Source of the DNA: Planctomycetota bacterium | GTDB taxonomy: Bacteria > Planctomycetota > Planctomycetia > Planctomycetales > Planctomycetaceae | Direction of reading: 5' to 3' | DNA length: 36,849 bases | NCBI GenBank assembly: GCA_018242565.1 | Contig: JAFEBR010001015.1 | Span: 1-36,849, forward strand | In this document: in pieces, positions 8,352 to 16,232 of the stretch | Numbering within the stretch: position 1 is the stretch's first letter | How the letters are laid out: each line of letters starts with the position of its first letter | Notes under the pieces: model-generated | Databases searched by the model: none | Told to the model about the DNA's origin: nothing | The model's input: only the letters and a program-made list of their open reading frames with translations | Translations under genes and position numbers: made by a program

Positions 8352-9518
8352 GTGCTCTCCAAAAGTTTGGCTACAACAGGTCGCACGGCATTGGTGCTTA
8401 TTTTCTGCTGCACATTACAGCCGAGTTTTGGCGATGACGTCCCCGGTACTTGCCGATTCAAGATCCGGAGCGGCAACTCAAATTTCATTCCGGTCGTAAA
8501 CATCAACGGCCGGCCCTTGAACTTTGCTTTGGTGACCGGGCACTATTTCCAAGTCATAGATCCGGCTTCGATTCCCGGTGGTGATCGACGGCTCACAGAG
8601 CAAAATGCGGATGTCGGGGTGAATTGAGAACCTGAGGTCTGGATCGCCCGCGAAGCCAGTTTGAGCGGGACCGGGCATCGGATTCGGCGTGAGTTTTTTG
8701 TGACAGACCTGGCGTCTTACCGGAGGGGGTTCGAAGCCGACCTGGATGGATTCCTTCCGCTGCACAATCTCCCTGGACATATTCTCAGCGTCGATTTTGA
8801 CGAGGGAGCTGGATTATTGTCGAAATCGGCCCCCGAGACCGACGGGTATGAAGAAATCAAAATTGTAAAAAATGACAAACGACTCCCTACCTTAATACTC
8901 AACGTGCCCGGAAAAGGGGAATTGCAATTCCTCCTGGACTTGGGCACTTCCGGCGTGACTGCGACTGCAATCGCGCTGGAAGAGAGAGTGTTTGATGAAC
9001 TCATTGTCGCGAGGCAGGTGCGGGTGCACGCTCTTGAGACGGGAGAAGCTGAGCCGGTGATTTGGTGTCCGGCGGGAGAAGTATTCGGCCGCCTCAGCCG
9101 TCTCGAGTTCGGATCGAACGTACTTGAAGACGTGAGCGTTGCCCGCAGCGAGAGCAACTCCATTCAGTTGAAGCTGATGAAGAAGTTTAATTTCATTTTG
9201 GATTTGCGGAATGATCGACTATACGTCAAGAAACGGAAGAAAATCCCGGAACCCGACCTGCTCGAACTTTCGGGAATGGCGTTCTTTCCCGTGCTCAATC
9301 GCTTCGAAGTTTACAGCGTCCTGCCGGGAGGACCGGCGCATCGCGCTGGAGTTCGCAAAGGTGCCGCAATTCTCGCTTTCAACGGCAAACCCGTTGATCG
9401 ATTTTCGTGTCATGTGTTAAGGGCCGCACTGGCGACTGAGGGAACTGAAACGACTTTGACAATCATTCAGGATGACATCGAATCGCGGATCGTCCTTAAG
9501 ATTCCAAAGCGCGAGTGA
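8352..9518 (+). pseudogene. Aspartyl-protease-like/PDZ protein broken by in-frame TGA
   Basis: One reading frame runs from the GTG at 8352 (GGAGG six bases upstream, signal peptide present) to 9518, interrupted only by TGA at 8625-8627. The part after the stop (a downstream TTG is at 8661) continues the homology with the next gene. For example, GHILSVDFDEGAGLLS matches NHVIEVNFDAGKLS there, and a PDZ-like domain follows at about residues 315-385. The two Asp-Thr-Gly sites of the neighbour are also degenerate: NFVVDTG corresponds to NFALVTG, and ILDTG to LLDLG. The gene therefore probably lost protease function before or along with the stop. A 3' fragment could still be made. A sequencing error at 8625 is not excluded. 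Confidence 0.7.
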
Positions 9519-9636
9519 ACTCACCAAAAGTGCCGAATAGCCGCCAAATCGGCGTGACAGGCCTGCTCGCGTTGTGTTTAGGACACCTGCCAGGTAACGG
9601 GTCGGTGGCCCGACCTCTTTCTGCGAGGAGAGAATT

Positions 9637-10818
9637 ATGAAGCGTATTGGCAAACCAGCGGTGATCGCCGCCTGCTTCTCGTTTGCATTCATCGCGTGCT
9701 TCGCTCAGTCGTTTGGGTTTTGGGGTGACGAGCGGAAAAGCGGGCAGGTTGAGTCATACGACGTAGCTCCGGCCGGAGATTTGCTGCTGGTCCCTGTCGT
9801 GCTCGGGGAGAAAAGATACAACTTCGTTGTCGATACCGGTGCATCAGTGTGTGTGTTCGACACGGCGCTCCAACATCAATTGGTCAAGCAACCGGACAGG
9901 GTACCAATCAACGGAGATGGCGAATATCAGGTATTTCTGGCCCCGAATGCTCGTTTTGGCAGCACTGGAGAAGAAATCTCGGGGAACTGTCTGGCACTTG
10001 ACCTTTCTCGAATTCGCGAGCACTCCGGCTACAACGTTCGTGGTATCGCGGGGATGAGTGTTCTTGGTAACCACGTTATCGAGGTCAACTTCGACGCCGG
10101 AAAGCTCTCGTTGCGAAATGAACCGTCTCCGTCGGCCGGCAAGGAATTTCGACTTTATTACAATGAGCAGAATCTACCCATGATTGAGGCGGAAGTCATT
10201 GAGGGCGAGCCGGAAGGCTGGATCCTCGATACAGGGCGGATTGGCTCATCCTTAACGATTCGAGAGCGCTTGTTCGAAGAGCTGGTCGAAAAGAAACGTC
10301 TGCGAATCATCAAAACGCACGCGTCTTCGGCGGGCGTGGTCGCGGAAACGCCCATCCGCGGAGGGCGGCTCGACAGCTTCCGTTTTGGAAAATTCGAACA
10401 CGAGCGAGTTAGTGTCTCGGAAGGGAAAGTGAATCTGATTGGTTTAGCCTATCTTTCGAGGTACATCGTCACCCTCGACTTTCGCAAGGGGCGCCTCTAC
10501 CTGAAACCAGGACGCCGTTTCGAGGAGCCAGACAGATTTGGAGCGTGTGGGGCGTGGTGCAAACGGGTGAAAGGTAAAACCACGTTCCTGGCACCATCAA
10601 GGGGCAGCAGCGCGGAGGCCGCGGGATTGCAGGAAGGCGACGAGCTCCTGCGTATTGATGGACGTAGCGCTGCGTCGATGTCGTTGATGGAAATCAACTC
10701 GATCTTCAAGATGGAGGGCCGCCTGGTGCAAATCGAGGTCCTCGGACCGGATGGGGGCCGCAAGGTCGAAATTCAAGTTTCCGGCCCTGATGATCAGGCA
10801 GCCGAAGAGCGGAAATAG
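9637..10818 (+). CDS. Exported retropepsin-like aspartyl protease with PDZ domain
   Basis: A 393-aa protein with an N-terminal signal peptide (hydrophobic residues about 6-24). Two consecutive pepsin/retropepsin-like modules follow, with NFVVDTGAS (Asp66) and WILDTGRIGSS (Asp198), then a C-terminal PDZ-like domain (about 310-385) with GSSAEAAGLQEGDELLRIDG. The layout fits periplasmic planctomycete aspartyl-protease/PDZ proteins, in which PDZ probably binds substrate C-termini. The ATG follows GAGGAGAGAATT. It lies 118 bp after its degenerate paralogue in the same direction, so the pair arose by tandem duplication. Two active-site aspartates in one chain could form an intramolecular dimer; that is inference from the fold. 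Confidence 0.75.
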   Translation: MKRIGKPAVIAACFSFAFIACFAQSFGFWGDERKSGQVESYDVAPAGDLLLVPVVLGEKRYNFVVDTGASVCVFDTALQHQLVKQPDRVPINGDGEYQVFLAPNARFGSTGEEISGNCLALDLSRIREHSGYNVRGIAGMSVLGNHVIEVNFDAGKLSLRNEPSPSAGKEFRLYYNEQNLPMIEAEVIEGEPEGWILDTGRIGSSLTIRERLFEELVEKKRLRIIKTHASSAGVVAETPIRGGRLDSFRFGKFEHERVSVSEGKVNLIGLAYLSRYIVTLDFRKGRLYLKPGRRFEEPDRFGACGAWCKRVKGKTTFLAPSRGSSAEAAGLQEGDELLRIDGRSAASMSLMEINSIFKMEGRLVQIEVLGPDGGRKVEIQVSGPDDQAAEERK

Positions 10819-11032
10819 CCGTTCCCGACCGAATCCTGATCGCACGTATTGTCGAATTCGGAGCTTACGGATTTGACGTCTGTTCGAGGGGAGGCCACCC
10901 AACGTGTTACGCACTCTGTTGGGCTCGTCCAGACTGGGATGTTGGGAAGAATCGTTGGCGTGTGCTGGTGGCCTGACATTCAAAAATCACTGCCACCCAC
11001 TCGGCGTAACGCGACGATTGACCGTCGAGTAT

Positions 11033-11436
11033 CACCGCCGTCGAATCGGCTTTGCCAGCGTTTCGCCGGACGCGATCTGAGGATGTTCCCCCATAAGCAT
11101 CCGCCAAACGGGGCCGTGGAAACCGTTCTGCCACAGCTTGTGGAAGCCCTTCAGGCTTCGGGTTTGGCTGGGGGTACGAGACCCAGGGTCGTTCGCTGCG
11201 CGACCCACCCTGGGCAGGGGAATGCAACTCTTCCAGAGTTGGATCATTCGGGAGTTCCGTCTGAGCGGCTCACGCCACCCAGATTCACCCGTGAATTCAC
11301 GGCCGAATGGCGCCGTTGAGAACCGGCCTTCCCGAGGTTCCTCGTCATCCTGTCCGCCAGCGCCCGCCCTTATTGCCTCGTCCAGGCTGAGAGCCTTGCG
11401 CCGCGCTTGGATGGTGGCCCCGCTTTATCACATTCT
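11033..11436 (+). repeat. Dispersed repeat R2, copy 1
   Basis: About 400 bp matching 13174-13606 in the same orientation. Shared landmarks are CACCGCCGTCGAATCGGCTT, TTTCGCCGGACGCGATCTGA, CCACAGCTTGTGGAAGCC, GGCGCCGTTGAGAACCGG and ATGGTGGCCCCG. Inside are a CCCAGGGTCG...CGACCCACCCTGGG hairpin (11182-11214) and a CAACTCT/AGAGTTG hairpin just after it. It ends about 48 bp from the full-length end of the minus-strand vapC. No conserved reading frame is evident between the copies. Confidence 0.85.
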
Positions 11437-11483
11437 CTCCGCCCCTGTGTGATTCGCGACACGCGAATCGCGACGAGTGTGTC

Positions 11484-11554
11484 ACTCCAACCAGTTTTCT
11501 ACGCACAGTCCAGGTACTTGCTCAAAGTCGGCTTGATTGGCAGACAACAGTCTG
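11484..11554 (-). pseudogene. Out-of-frame VapC C-terminus
   Basis: Removing one base from the C-run at 11555-11558 restores a normal VapC ending, with LLSANQADFEQVPGLC followed by VENWLE and TGA at 11484-11486. This contains the family's last conserved Asp (SANxxDF). The intact family-like codons on the far side show that the frameshift is recent or is a homopolymer sequencing error. Confidence 0.7.
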
Positions 11555-11911
11555 CCCCTGGTTTACTATCGCCGTTGCGGCGATTTTCAGGTCCCGTGAA
11601 CCGATCCGCAACTTCTGCGCACGAAGCACATCAAATTGTTGGGCGGCGGCCTCGTCAAACGGCAAAATCTCGAACTCGTTGTAGAATTCGAAAAGCGTGC
11701 CTAGCTCTCGATAGCCTACAGTCTGGCGAAGCACTGATTTTTCCCTGGCGATCACAGCGAGCCAGCCGCGCATCCGTTCTTCGACAGTGACAATACTCAC
11801 GCCGATCACTTCCGATTCCGGCAGCGCGTTAAGTCGACGAATCAGCCGACGACCGCGATCGCTTTCGGGATATTTAAGGAAGGTCACATGATCGGTGTCC
11901 AGAAGGATCAT
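11522..11911 (-). CDS. PIN-domain toxin (VapC type), frameshifted tail
   Basis: A 129-aa PIN ribonuclease of the VapC type: MILLDTDHVTFL at the start (first acidic residue), SIVTVEE around residue 40 and the SRDLKIAATAIV helix near 103-114. VapC toxins cleave specific RNAs and are blocked by the upstream antitoxin. The start overlaps the antitoxin stop in an ATGA (11908-11911). The last nine or so residues are abnormal. The family tail reads on in the other frame to 11484 (see the separate entry), which points to one extra G in the GGGG run at 11555-11558. The C-terminal conserved Asp region is lost, so activity is doubtful. Confidence 0.85.
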   Translation of the reverse strand: MILLDTDHVTFLKYPESDRGRRLIRRLNALPESEVIGVSIVTVEERMRGWLAVIAREKSVLRQTVGYRELGTLFEFYNEFEILPFDEAAAQQFDVLRAQKLRIGSRDLKIAATAIVNQGQTVVCQSSRL

Positions 11912-12120
11912 TCCGCCTGCTCTCCGCGGCGGGCGGCAGCACGTTCCGCCTTACGCGCTCGCAGGCATTCTTCGTCAACTTCCCGCATAAATTCGCTGTC
12001 ACCGAACATGCCGATGACTTTGCGCCAATCCTTGTGAGTGCGCCCCCGCTCCTGCTGGCGCACGGCAATTTCCAAATCCGTGACACGTTTCGCGAGGGAT
12101 TCCAAGGTCAATTCACTCAT
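11908..12120 (-). CDS. Antitoxin of VapBC-type module
   Basis: A 70-aa protein: an N-terminal helical segment (SLAKRVTDLEIAV, coiled-coil-like), a short middle (DWRKVIGMFGDSEFMREV) and a basic, Arg/Ala-rich C-terminus. The position directly upstream of the PIN toxin with a 4-base ATGA overlap is the standard antitoxin-toxin arrangement with coupled translation. No recognisable AbrB or ribbon-helix-helix motif is seen, so the DNA-binding fold is unassigned. Inference: it neutralises the PIN toxin and represses the operon. Confidence 0.75.
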   Translation of the reverse strand: MSELTLESLAKRVTDLEIAVRQQERGRTHKDWRKVIGMFGDSEFMREVDEECLRARKAERAAARRGEQAE

Positions 12121-12465
12121 TTCAGATCTCCGTCGAAATTTACGGCACCAACGTCAGTATTGTAATTGGCCGACGCGGCTGGATGGAACCCCGCCTACCG
12201 CGAAGAGGGGACCGAGGACTACCGTCCGCTGACCGGCCGACTCCAGCACTGTAATGCCCCCGGCATCCATTTATCCCGGATATCCCGTAAGTTTTGTGTC
12301 GTCGAACTGCGTTTCGAATTGTCGGCATGTTCGGAGGTTATATCGCACCGCGACGCGAGCGGTTGGCTTGCAGTTGATCTGGCCCTGAGAGAACCGTGTC
12401 GCGTATCATCGGCCGCAACCGCGACAGTTGTCTCGTCGAGATTCCTACCGAACAGGAGCATTGCC
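12121..12465. other. Divergent intergenic region, no feature seen
   Basis: These 345 bases lie between the divergent antitoxin and the secreted-protein gene, so both promoters should be here. No close match to -35/-10 boxes with normal spacing was found. An in-frame upstream extension of the plus-strand gene (to 12166) has no ribosome site and no signal peptide at its start, and was not accepted. Confidence 0.4.
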
Positions 12466-13122
12466 ATGTGTCCACAGAACCCCGCAACTCTTCTGCTTTG
12501 GGCCGTAGTGAGTCTCTGGGCCTGTAGCGCCTCACTATTGGCGGACGATTCCCCGCCAGCAGGGCAGCCGTCCGCAACTCAGGGAGAGAAACCGACTCGC
12601 AAAATCCGCTCGTCTGAGAAAACCGTCGTTAAGGATGTCGTTTACGGGCTGGAAGCGGAAGGCAGCCGCTTGTATCTGACGTCGCAGCCACTCGACGGTG
12701 CGGACCGCAAGGCGAAACGGAGAGAATTGCAATTCACGGCTGCCGAGGGTGGGGACATCGTCGAGATTTCTCTTTCCAGGAGGGGCATTAGAAACTTAAT
12801 GTCGGTCATCAAACTTGCGCGTGGCGATGAGTTCGAATTTCATTGCCTGATATTGGGCGCGGAGCCGGGTGGTCATGTTCGAGATGGATTTCGCATTGAA
12901 CAGACGAAGTTCTTTGCGACGAAGGACGATCTGAAAATCCTTGCGGCAGATAGCAAGCACTTTTCCGGAAGGGTATTCATCGTCCTTGGCGACATGGACT
13001 ACGACGACGGCAAGGACGCGATGATTACCACCGGTATTTTTTACTTCTGCGGTTGTTTTCCTCTGAACCAGGGGCAACTCTCTCCATTTCGAGTCGAATC
13101 AGTCCCTCTGGGTGCCAAGTAG
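12466..13122 (+). CDS. Secreted hypothetical protein, 218 aa
   Basis: Not recognised. The signal peptide is residues 1-26 (LLLWAVVSLWACSASLLA, cleavage near ADD). A short, charged, probably disordered linker (about 27-50) follows, then a compact beta-rich domain of about 165 residues. The C-terminal YFCGCFPL pair of cysteines could form a disulphide. The start was chosen at 12466 because AGGAG lies seven bases upstream and the signal peptide begins there; the open frame extends 300 bases further up without support. It stands alone between a VapBC module and R2 copy 2. Confidence 0.7.
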   Translation: MCPQNPATLLLWAVVSLWACSASLLADDSPPAGQPSATQGEKPTRKIRSSEKTVVKDVVYGLEAEGSRLYLTSQPLDGADRKAKRRELQFTAAEGGDIVEISLSRRGIRNLMSVIKLARGDEFEFHCLILGAEPGGHVRDGFRIEQTKFFATKDDLKILAADSKHFSGRVFIVLGDMDYDDGKDAMITTGIFYFCGCFPLNQGQLSPFRVESVPLGAK

Positions 13123-13173
13123 AGACGGCTGGATCATGTTGATCCGGAATTAGAACGCCGTCGCGCCCGGGGA

Positions 13174-13606
13174 CACCGCCGTCGAATCGGCTTAGTCGGT
13201 GTTTCGCCGGACGCGATCTGAGGGGGTTCGCCCAAAGACATTCGCCAACGGGGCCATGGAATCCGTATCACCACAGCTTGTGGAAGCCTTTCAGGCTGCG
13301 GGTCTGGCTGGGGCACGAGATCCAGGGTCGTTCGCTGCGCGACCCACCCTGGGCTGGGGAATGCCACTCTTCCAGAGTTGCATCATTCGGGAGTTCCGTA
13401 TGAGCAGACCACGCCACCCAGGTTCTTCTGTGAATAAACGGCTGAATGGCGCCGTTGAGAACCGGTCTTACCGAGGTTCGTCGTCATCCTGTCCGCCAGC
13501 GCCCGCCCTGTTGACCTCGTCCAGGCTGCGAGCCTTACGCGTCGCTTGGATGGTGGCCCCGTGTTTTCCTGGTGGGTGGCTCCGCCTTATCCCACCGTCC
13601 GGTGAG
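13174..13606 (+). repeat. Dispersed repeat R2, copy 2
   Basis: Matches copy 1 (11033-11436). It carries about 27 additional bases near its right end, including a GGTGGG...CCCACC hairpin at 13571-13596 that is deleted in copy 1. It ends about 75 bp from the 3' end of the second vapC. Both R2 copies thus sit just downstream of a vapC in the same relative orientation, although the two vapC genes belong to different subgroups. Confidence 0.85.
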
Positions 13607-13681
13607 TACCAGCGACACTTGTGGATCATATGAATTCAGCAGTCCTCGCGCGATCCATGCAAGAGGTCACACGCCGCCTCC

Positions 13682-14095
13682 TCAAACTGGATCCGCCCAG
13701 TTTTCAACTGCCAGTCCGGGGACGGCAGAGAGGTCGGTGTCCATGGTAACTACGGTCGCATTTCCAATGGTCGCCGCAATCGCCGCGATCCAGATGTCAT
13801 TCTGGCCAATCGGGCGGCCGCGTGATTTCAACGCGAATGCCAACCGTCCGTATTCGAACGCCGTTTGCGCGTCGACGAGCCATAGATTCCAGACATCCAT
13901 CGCTTGCCTGAGTCGCAGCAGGTTTTGCTCTCGTCGGGGGCTCCCCTCGGCACGAAACGCCAATTCTGCGAGCACCGGCGCAGCGATACCCACGCGATTG
14001 CCCTTGGCGACCTCGGCCTGGGCTCGCTCTAAGTCGCTTCGCTTACAGTCAAGATCCAATCCGGCGATTCCCGCGTCGAGAATGTATCGTGTCAC
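13682..14095 (-). CDS. PIN-domain toxin (VapC type)
   Basis: A 137-aa PIN ribonuclease. The acidic site is visible as YILDAG (first Asp), APVLAELAFRAEG (Glu), GQNDIWIAAIA (Asp) and TMDTDLSAVPGL (Asp), so unlike the other vapC here it looks intact. The start is the GTG at 14095, which overlaps the antitoxin stop as GTGA. The open frame extends upstream to 14161 but would run inside the antitoxin. The protein ends with the family-typical VENWADPV. It should cleave RNA when the antitoxin is degraded. R2 copy 2 lies just 3' of it. Confidence 0.88.
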   Translation of the reverse strand: MTRYILDAGIAGLDLDCKRSDLERAQAEVAKGNRVGIAAPVLAELAFRAEGSPRREQNLLRLRQAMDVWNLWLVDAQTAFEYGRLAFALKSRGRPIGQNDIWIAAIAATIGNATVVTMDTDLSAVPGLAVENWADPV

Positions 14096-14376
14096 GGAAA
14101 TGCGGTGTCCACGCTGGAATCGGAGTGGTGGATGCCGTGTTGATTTATTTTTTGTTCCCAAGCATCAAGGTCGGCTGCAATCTCGTCAGGAATCTCCAGC
14201 GGTTCGAGTTTTTGCATGGCCGCCAATACTCGAGCAATCTCCTCGGGTGGCATCGGTTCGCCTGGGTGGATCTCGCTGGCGTCGATGGTGACGGTCACTT
14301 CGACACCATCCGGAATGTCACTGGGAGCCGGGACGTCGATTCGCCGATTACGAATCGTGGTCTTGATGCTGGACAT
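14092..14376 (-). CDS. Antitoxin partner of the second VapC
   Basis: A 94-aa protein beginning MSSIKTTIRNRRIDV. The N-terminal half resembles small beta-barrel antitoxins (IPDGVEVTVTI). A Pro/Glu linker follows, then a helix (IPDEIAADLDAWEQKI) that would clamp the toxin. Three in-frame ATGs exist. The one at 14376 has GAGGA eight bases upstream and was chosen over 14382, which is too close to the ribosome site, and 14424. Its stop overlaps the toxin start. The two antitoxins in this window are not alike. Confidence 0.8.
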   Translation of the reverse strand: MSSIKTTIRNRRIDVPAPSDIPDGVEVTVTIDASEIHPGEPMPPEEIARVLAAMQKLEPLEIPDEIAADLDAWEQKINQHGIHHSDSSVDTAFP

Positions 14377-14457
14377 AACCATTTTCCTCGCGAAAAATCC
14401 GCTGACCTTGCCCGTGCTACCCATTGATTTTAGCTGCTGGAGGAAACAAAGTGCCAG

Positions 14458-14562
14458 TCAAATCCGCCTAAACGCCTGTCGCCTGCGGCCGCGGATGCGC
14501 ACGTCGTATTCGCTGACGATCCAAGAGAGTCCGTCGAAGACCTCCGTTTCGATCATGGGCAT
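14458..14562 (-). CDS. Possible 34-codon small protein
   Basis: An ORF reading MPMIETEVFDGLSWIVSEYD and ending in a very basic tail (RIRGRRRQAFRRI). GAGG lies six bases upstream of the ATG at 14562. It is on the same strand as, and 60 bp after, the methyltransferase gene. The mixed acidic/hydrophobic then Arg-rich layout looks protein-like, but it may be the remnant of a longer gene. No function can be assigned. Confidence 0.3.
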   Translation of the reverse strand: MPMIETEVFDGLSWIVSEYDVRIRGRRRQAFRRI

Positions 14563-14622
14563 GATTCGCCTCAAAAGGGCGTGTGTGGCGGGCAAAAAGT
14601 GACCGCCGCAGATGTCAGGATT

Positions 14623-15465
14623 TCAGGCCCGGGCTGACACCTGGTAGATGCCCCAGGCGGCGGGGAGGGGGCCGGCGGGCAGTTCGCGCAGCAGGCGTTG
14701 TTCACGATCAATCTCGGCGCTGGTCATGAGCCCAATCTGGACATACCGTTCGCGAATTTCGTCGTAATACAACAACAGGTTTTCGATGACTGTCGCGTCT
14801 GTCGGACACTCCGTGGCTTCCACGTGCACCTGCTGGAACCCGGCCGCCCGTAAGGCCCAGCCGAGTGTCGCGCCCACTTCCGGCGACAGGCCGCATGCCT
14901 GGTAAAAGCGGCTGATGCCTTCAGCCCACCGCCGCAGCACGGCCAGTTCCGGATGGCCAGAGGCTTCGAGCACGCTGAACCGCCCCAGCAGCGTCCGAAA
15001 CTCGGGTTCGATGAACCCCACTCGCGTTCCTGGCCGCAGGGCGGTTTTCAAACGACCCAGCCACGACTCGGCGAGTGGGATGTGGTGGACAATCGTGCGT
15101 CCGAGCACGACGTCGGCGTTTTCCAGCCAGGGGCCGGGCTGCGACACATCGGCGACAACCGGCTCAAATCGAGCCGGGCTCACACCGGCCACCGTCTCGC
15201 GGGCCTGGTCCAGCAGACCCGTCGTAAAATCGACGGCGACCAGCACGCCGCCGGGACCTAATCTGCGCAGAATTCGACGGCTGAATCCGCCGGCCCCGGC
15301 ACCCAGTTCCACCACCCGGTCTGCGGGACGCAGTTGAATCGTGTCCAAGAGTTGCTCTGACACATTCGCGAACTGCGCGTCTTGAATGGCCAGTCGTCGG
15401 GCGGCAGCGGCGTTGCGGCCCAGGACATAGTCGTGTGCATCAGAAACTGGGGGTGTCGAAGTCAT
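14623..15465 (-). CDS. Class I SAM-dependent methyltransferase
   Basis: A 280-aa cytoplasmic enzyme. Motif I is VVELGAGAGGFSRRI, followed by VLVAVDFTTGLLDQA (acidic loop), PVVADVSQPG and the motif IV-like region ADVVLGRTIVHHI, the usual Rossmann order of a UbiE/Methyltransf_25-like fold. The C-terminal third (YQACGLSPEVGA to QVSARA) is the substrate cap; the substrate is unknown. The ATG at 15465 was chosen over an upstream TTG (15519) because it directly precedes the conserved part. It follows the osmC-like gene by about 98 bp on the same strand, so co-transcription is possible. Confidence 0.85.
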   Translation of the reverse strand: MTSTPPVSDAHDYVLGRNAAAARRLAIQDAQFANVSEQLLDTIQLRPADRVVELGAGAGGFSRRILRRLGPGGVLVAVDFTTGLLDQARETVAGVSPARFEPVVADVSQPGPWLENADVVLGRTIVHHIPLAESWLGRLKTALRPGTRVGFIEPEFRTLLGRFSVLEASGHPELAVLRRWAEGISRFYQACGLSPEVGATLGWALRAAGFQQVHVEATECPTDATVIENLLLYYDEIRERYVQIGLMTSAEIDREQRLLRELPAGPLPAAWGIYQVSARA

Positions 15466-15563
15466 AGGGGCCTGTTCCGCAGGGCGGGTGGAGTGCGGGA
15501 AGGTTGGTGCTCTGGCCAATGGCTGGATTCGGCCTTGAACCGGGTGGGCTGTCGGCAGACAGG

Positions 15564-15989
15564 TCAGTCGCCGTACACAAACGAAATGGGAGTCTGGATC
15601 TCCGGATGCAGGCTCTTATGCACCGGGCAGTGCAGCGCACCGGCTTCCAGTTTTTTGCGATCGGCCGCTGACAGGCGGGCCCCCTTCTCGCCGGGAATGC
15701 GAATGGTGACGCGCAGTGCGCCAATGCGGCGGACTGGCTCCTGGATCATTTCTTTCACCACGTTGACGGTGGTTCCGGTGATATCGAGCTGGTTCCGTTC
15801 CGCCAGAATGCCCATGATCGTTACCATGCAGGAACCCAGGGCGGTGGCGACCAGGTCGGTGGGCGAGAAACTCTCGCCCCGGCCATGATTATCGACCGGG
15901 GCATCGGTGGTGAGGTGCGCCTGCGACGGGCCGTGTGTGGCCCGACTGCGCAGCTGCCCCTCGTAAACAATATCGACTTCCACCGCCAT
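15564..15989 (-). CDS. OsmC/Ohr-family protein
   Basis: A 141-aa protein with the OsmC fold signature. The two redox cysteines are in LGSCMVTIMG (Cys54) and LHCPVHKSL (Cys121), and FSPTDLVATAL lies before the first. OsmC-type proteins reduce organic hydroperoxides through this Cys pair. The cytoplasmic location follows from the lack of a signal. AGGAGTG lies about six bases before the ATG. It is transcribed divergently from the isomerase gene. It could be an OsmC-like subgroup with another thiol-dependent role. Confidence 0.88.
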   Translation of the reverse strand: MAVEVDIVYEGQLRSRATHGPSQAHLTTDAPVDNHGRGESFSPTDLVATALGSCMVTIMGILAERNQLDITGTTVNVVKEMIQEPVRRIGALRVTIRIPGEKGARLSAADRKKLEAGALHCPVHKSLHPEIQTPISFVYGD

Positions 15990-16232
15990 GATTTCACTCC
16001 TGTATTCGTCGCAGCGTTCCGGAGCGCCTGAGCCTGAGTCCGGAGGGGCGCCCGCACGATGCGGGCGGGGGTTGAAGTTAGCTCATTCTCGCGTCACTTG
16101 AAACTGCGGTGCGGCTGATTGACAATGGCGCGTCGGATTCCGGCCGCAACGGCCGCGTGGCAAACAGACACGCCCGGGAGTGTGTCCCGAATTTGCCGCT
16201 GCCCCCAATTCCAAGTTCGAACGGAAGACACC

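Noticed and set aside
8625-8627. TGA as a selenocysteine codon
   Set aside because: The aligned residue in the paralogue is Gly, not Cys, and the active-site motifs of this copy are degenerate; decay is the simpler reading.
9600-9620. GGTCGG/CCGACC hairpin with TCTTT as terminator
   Set aside because: It is a short stem directly abutting the ribosome site of the next gene, so a terminator role is not convincing.
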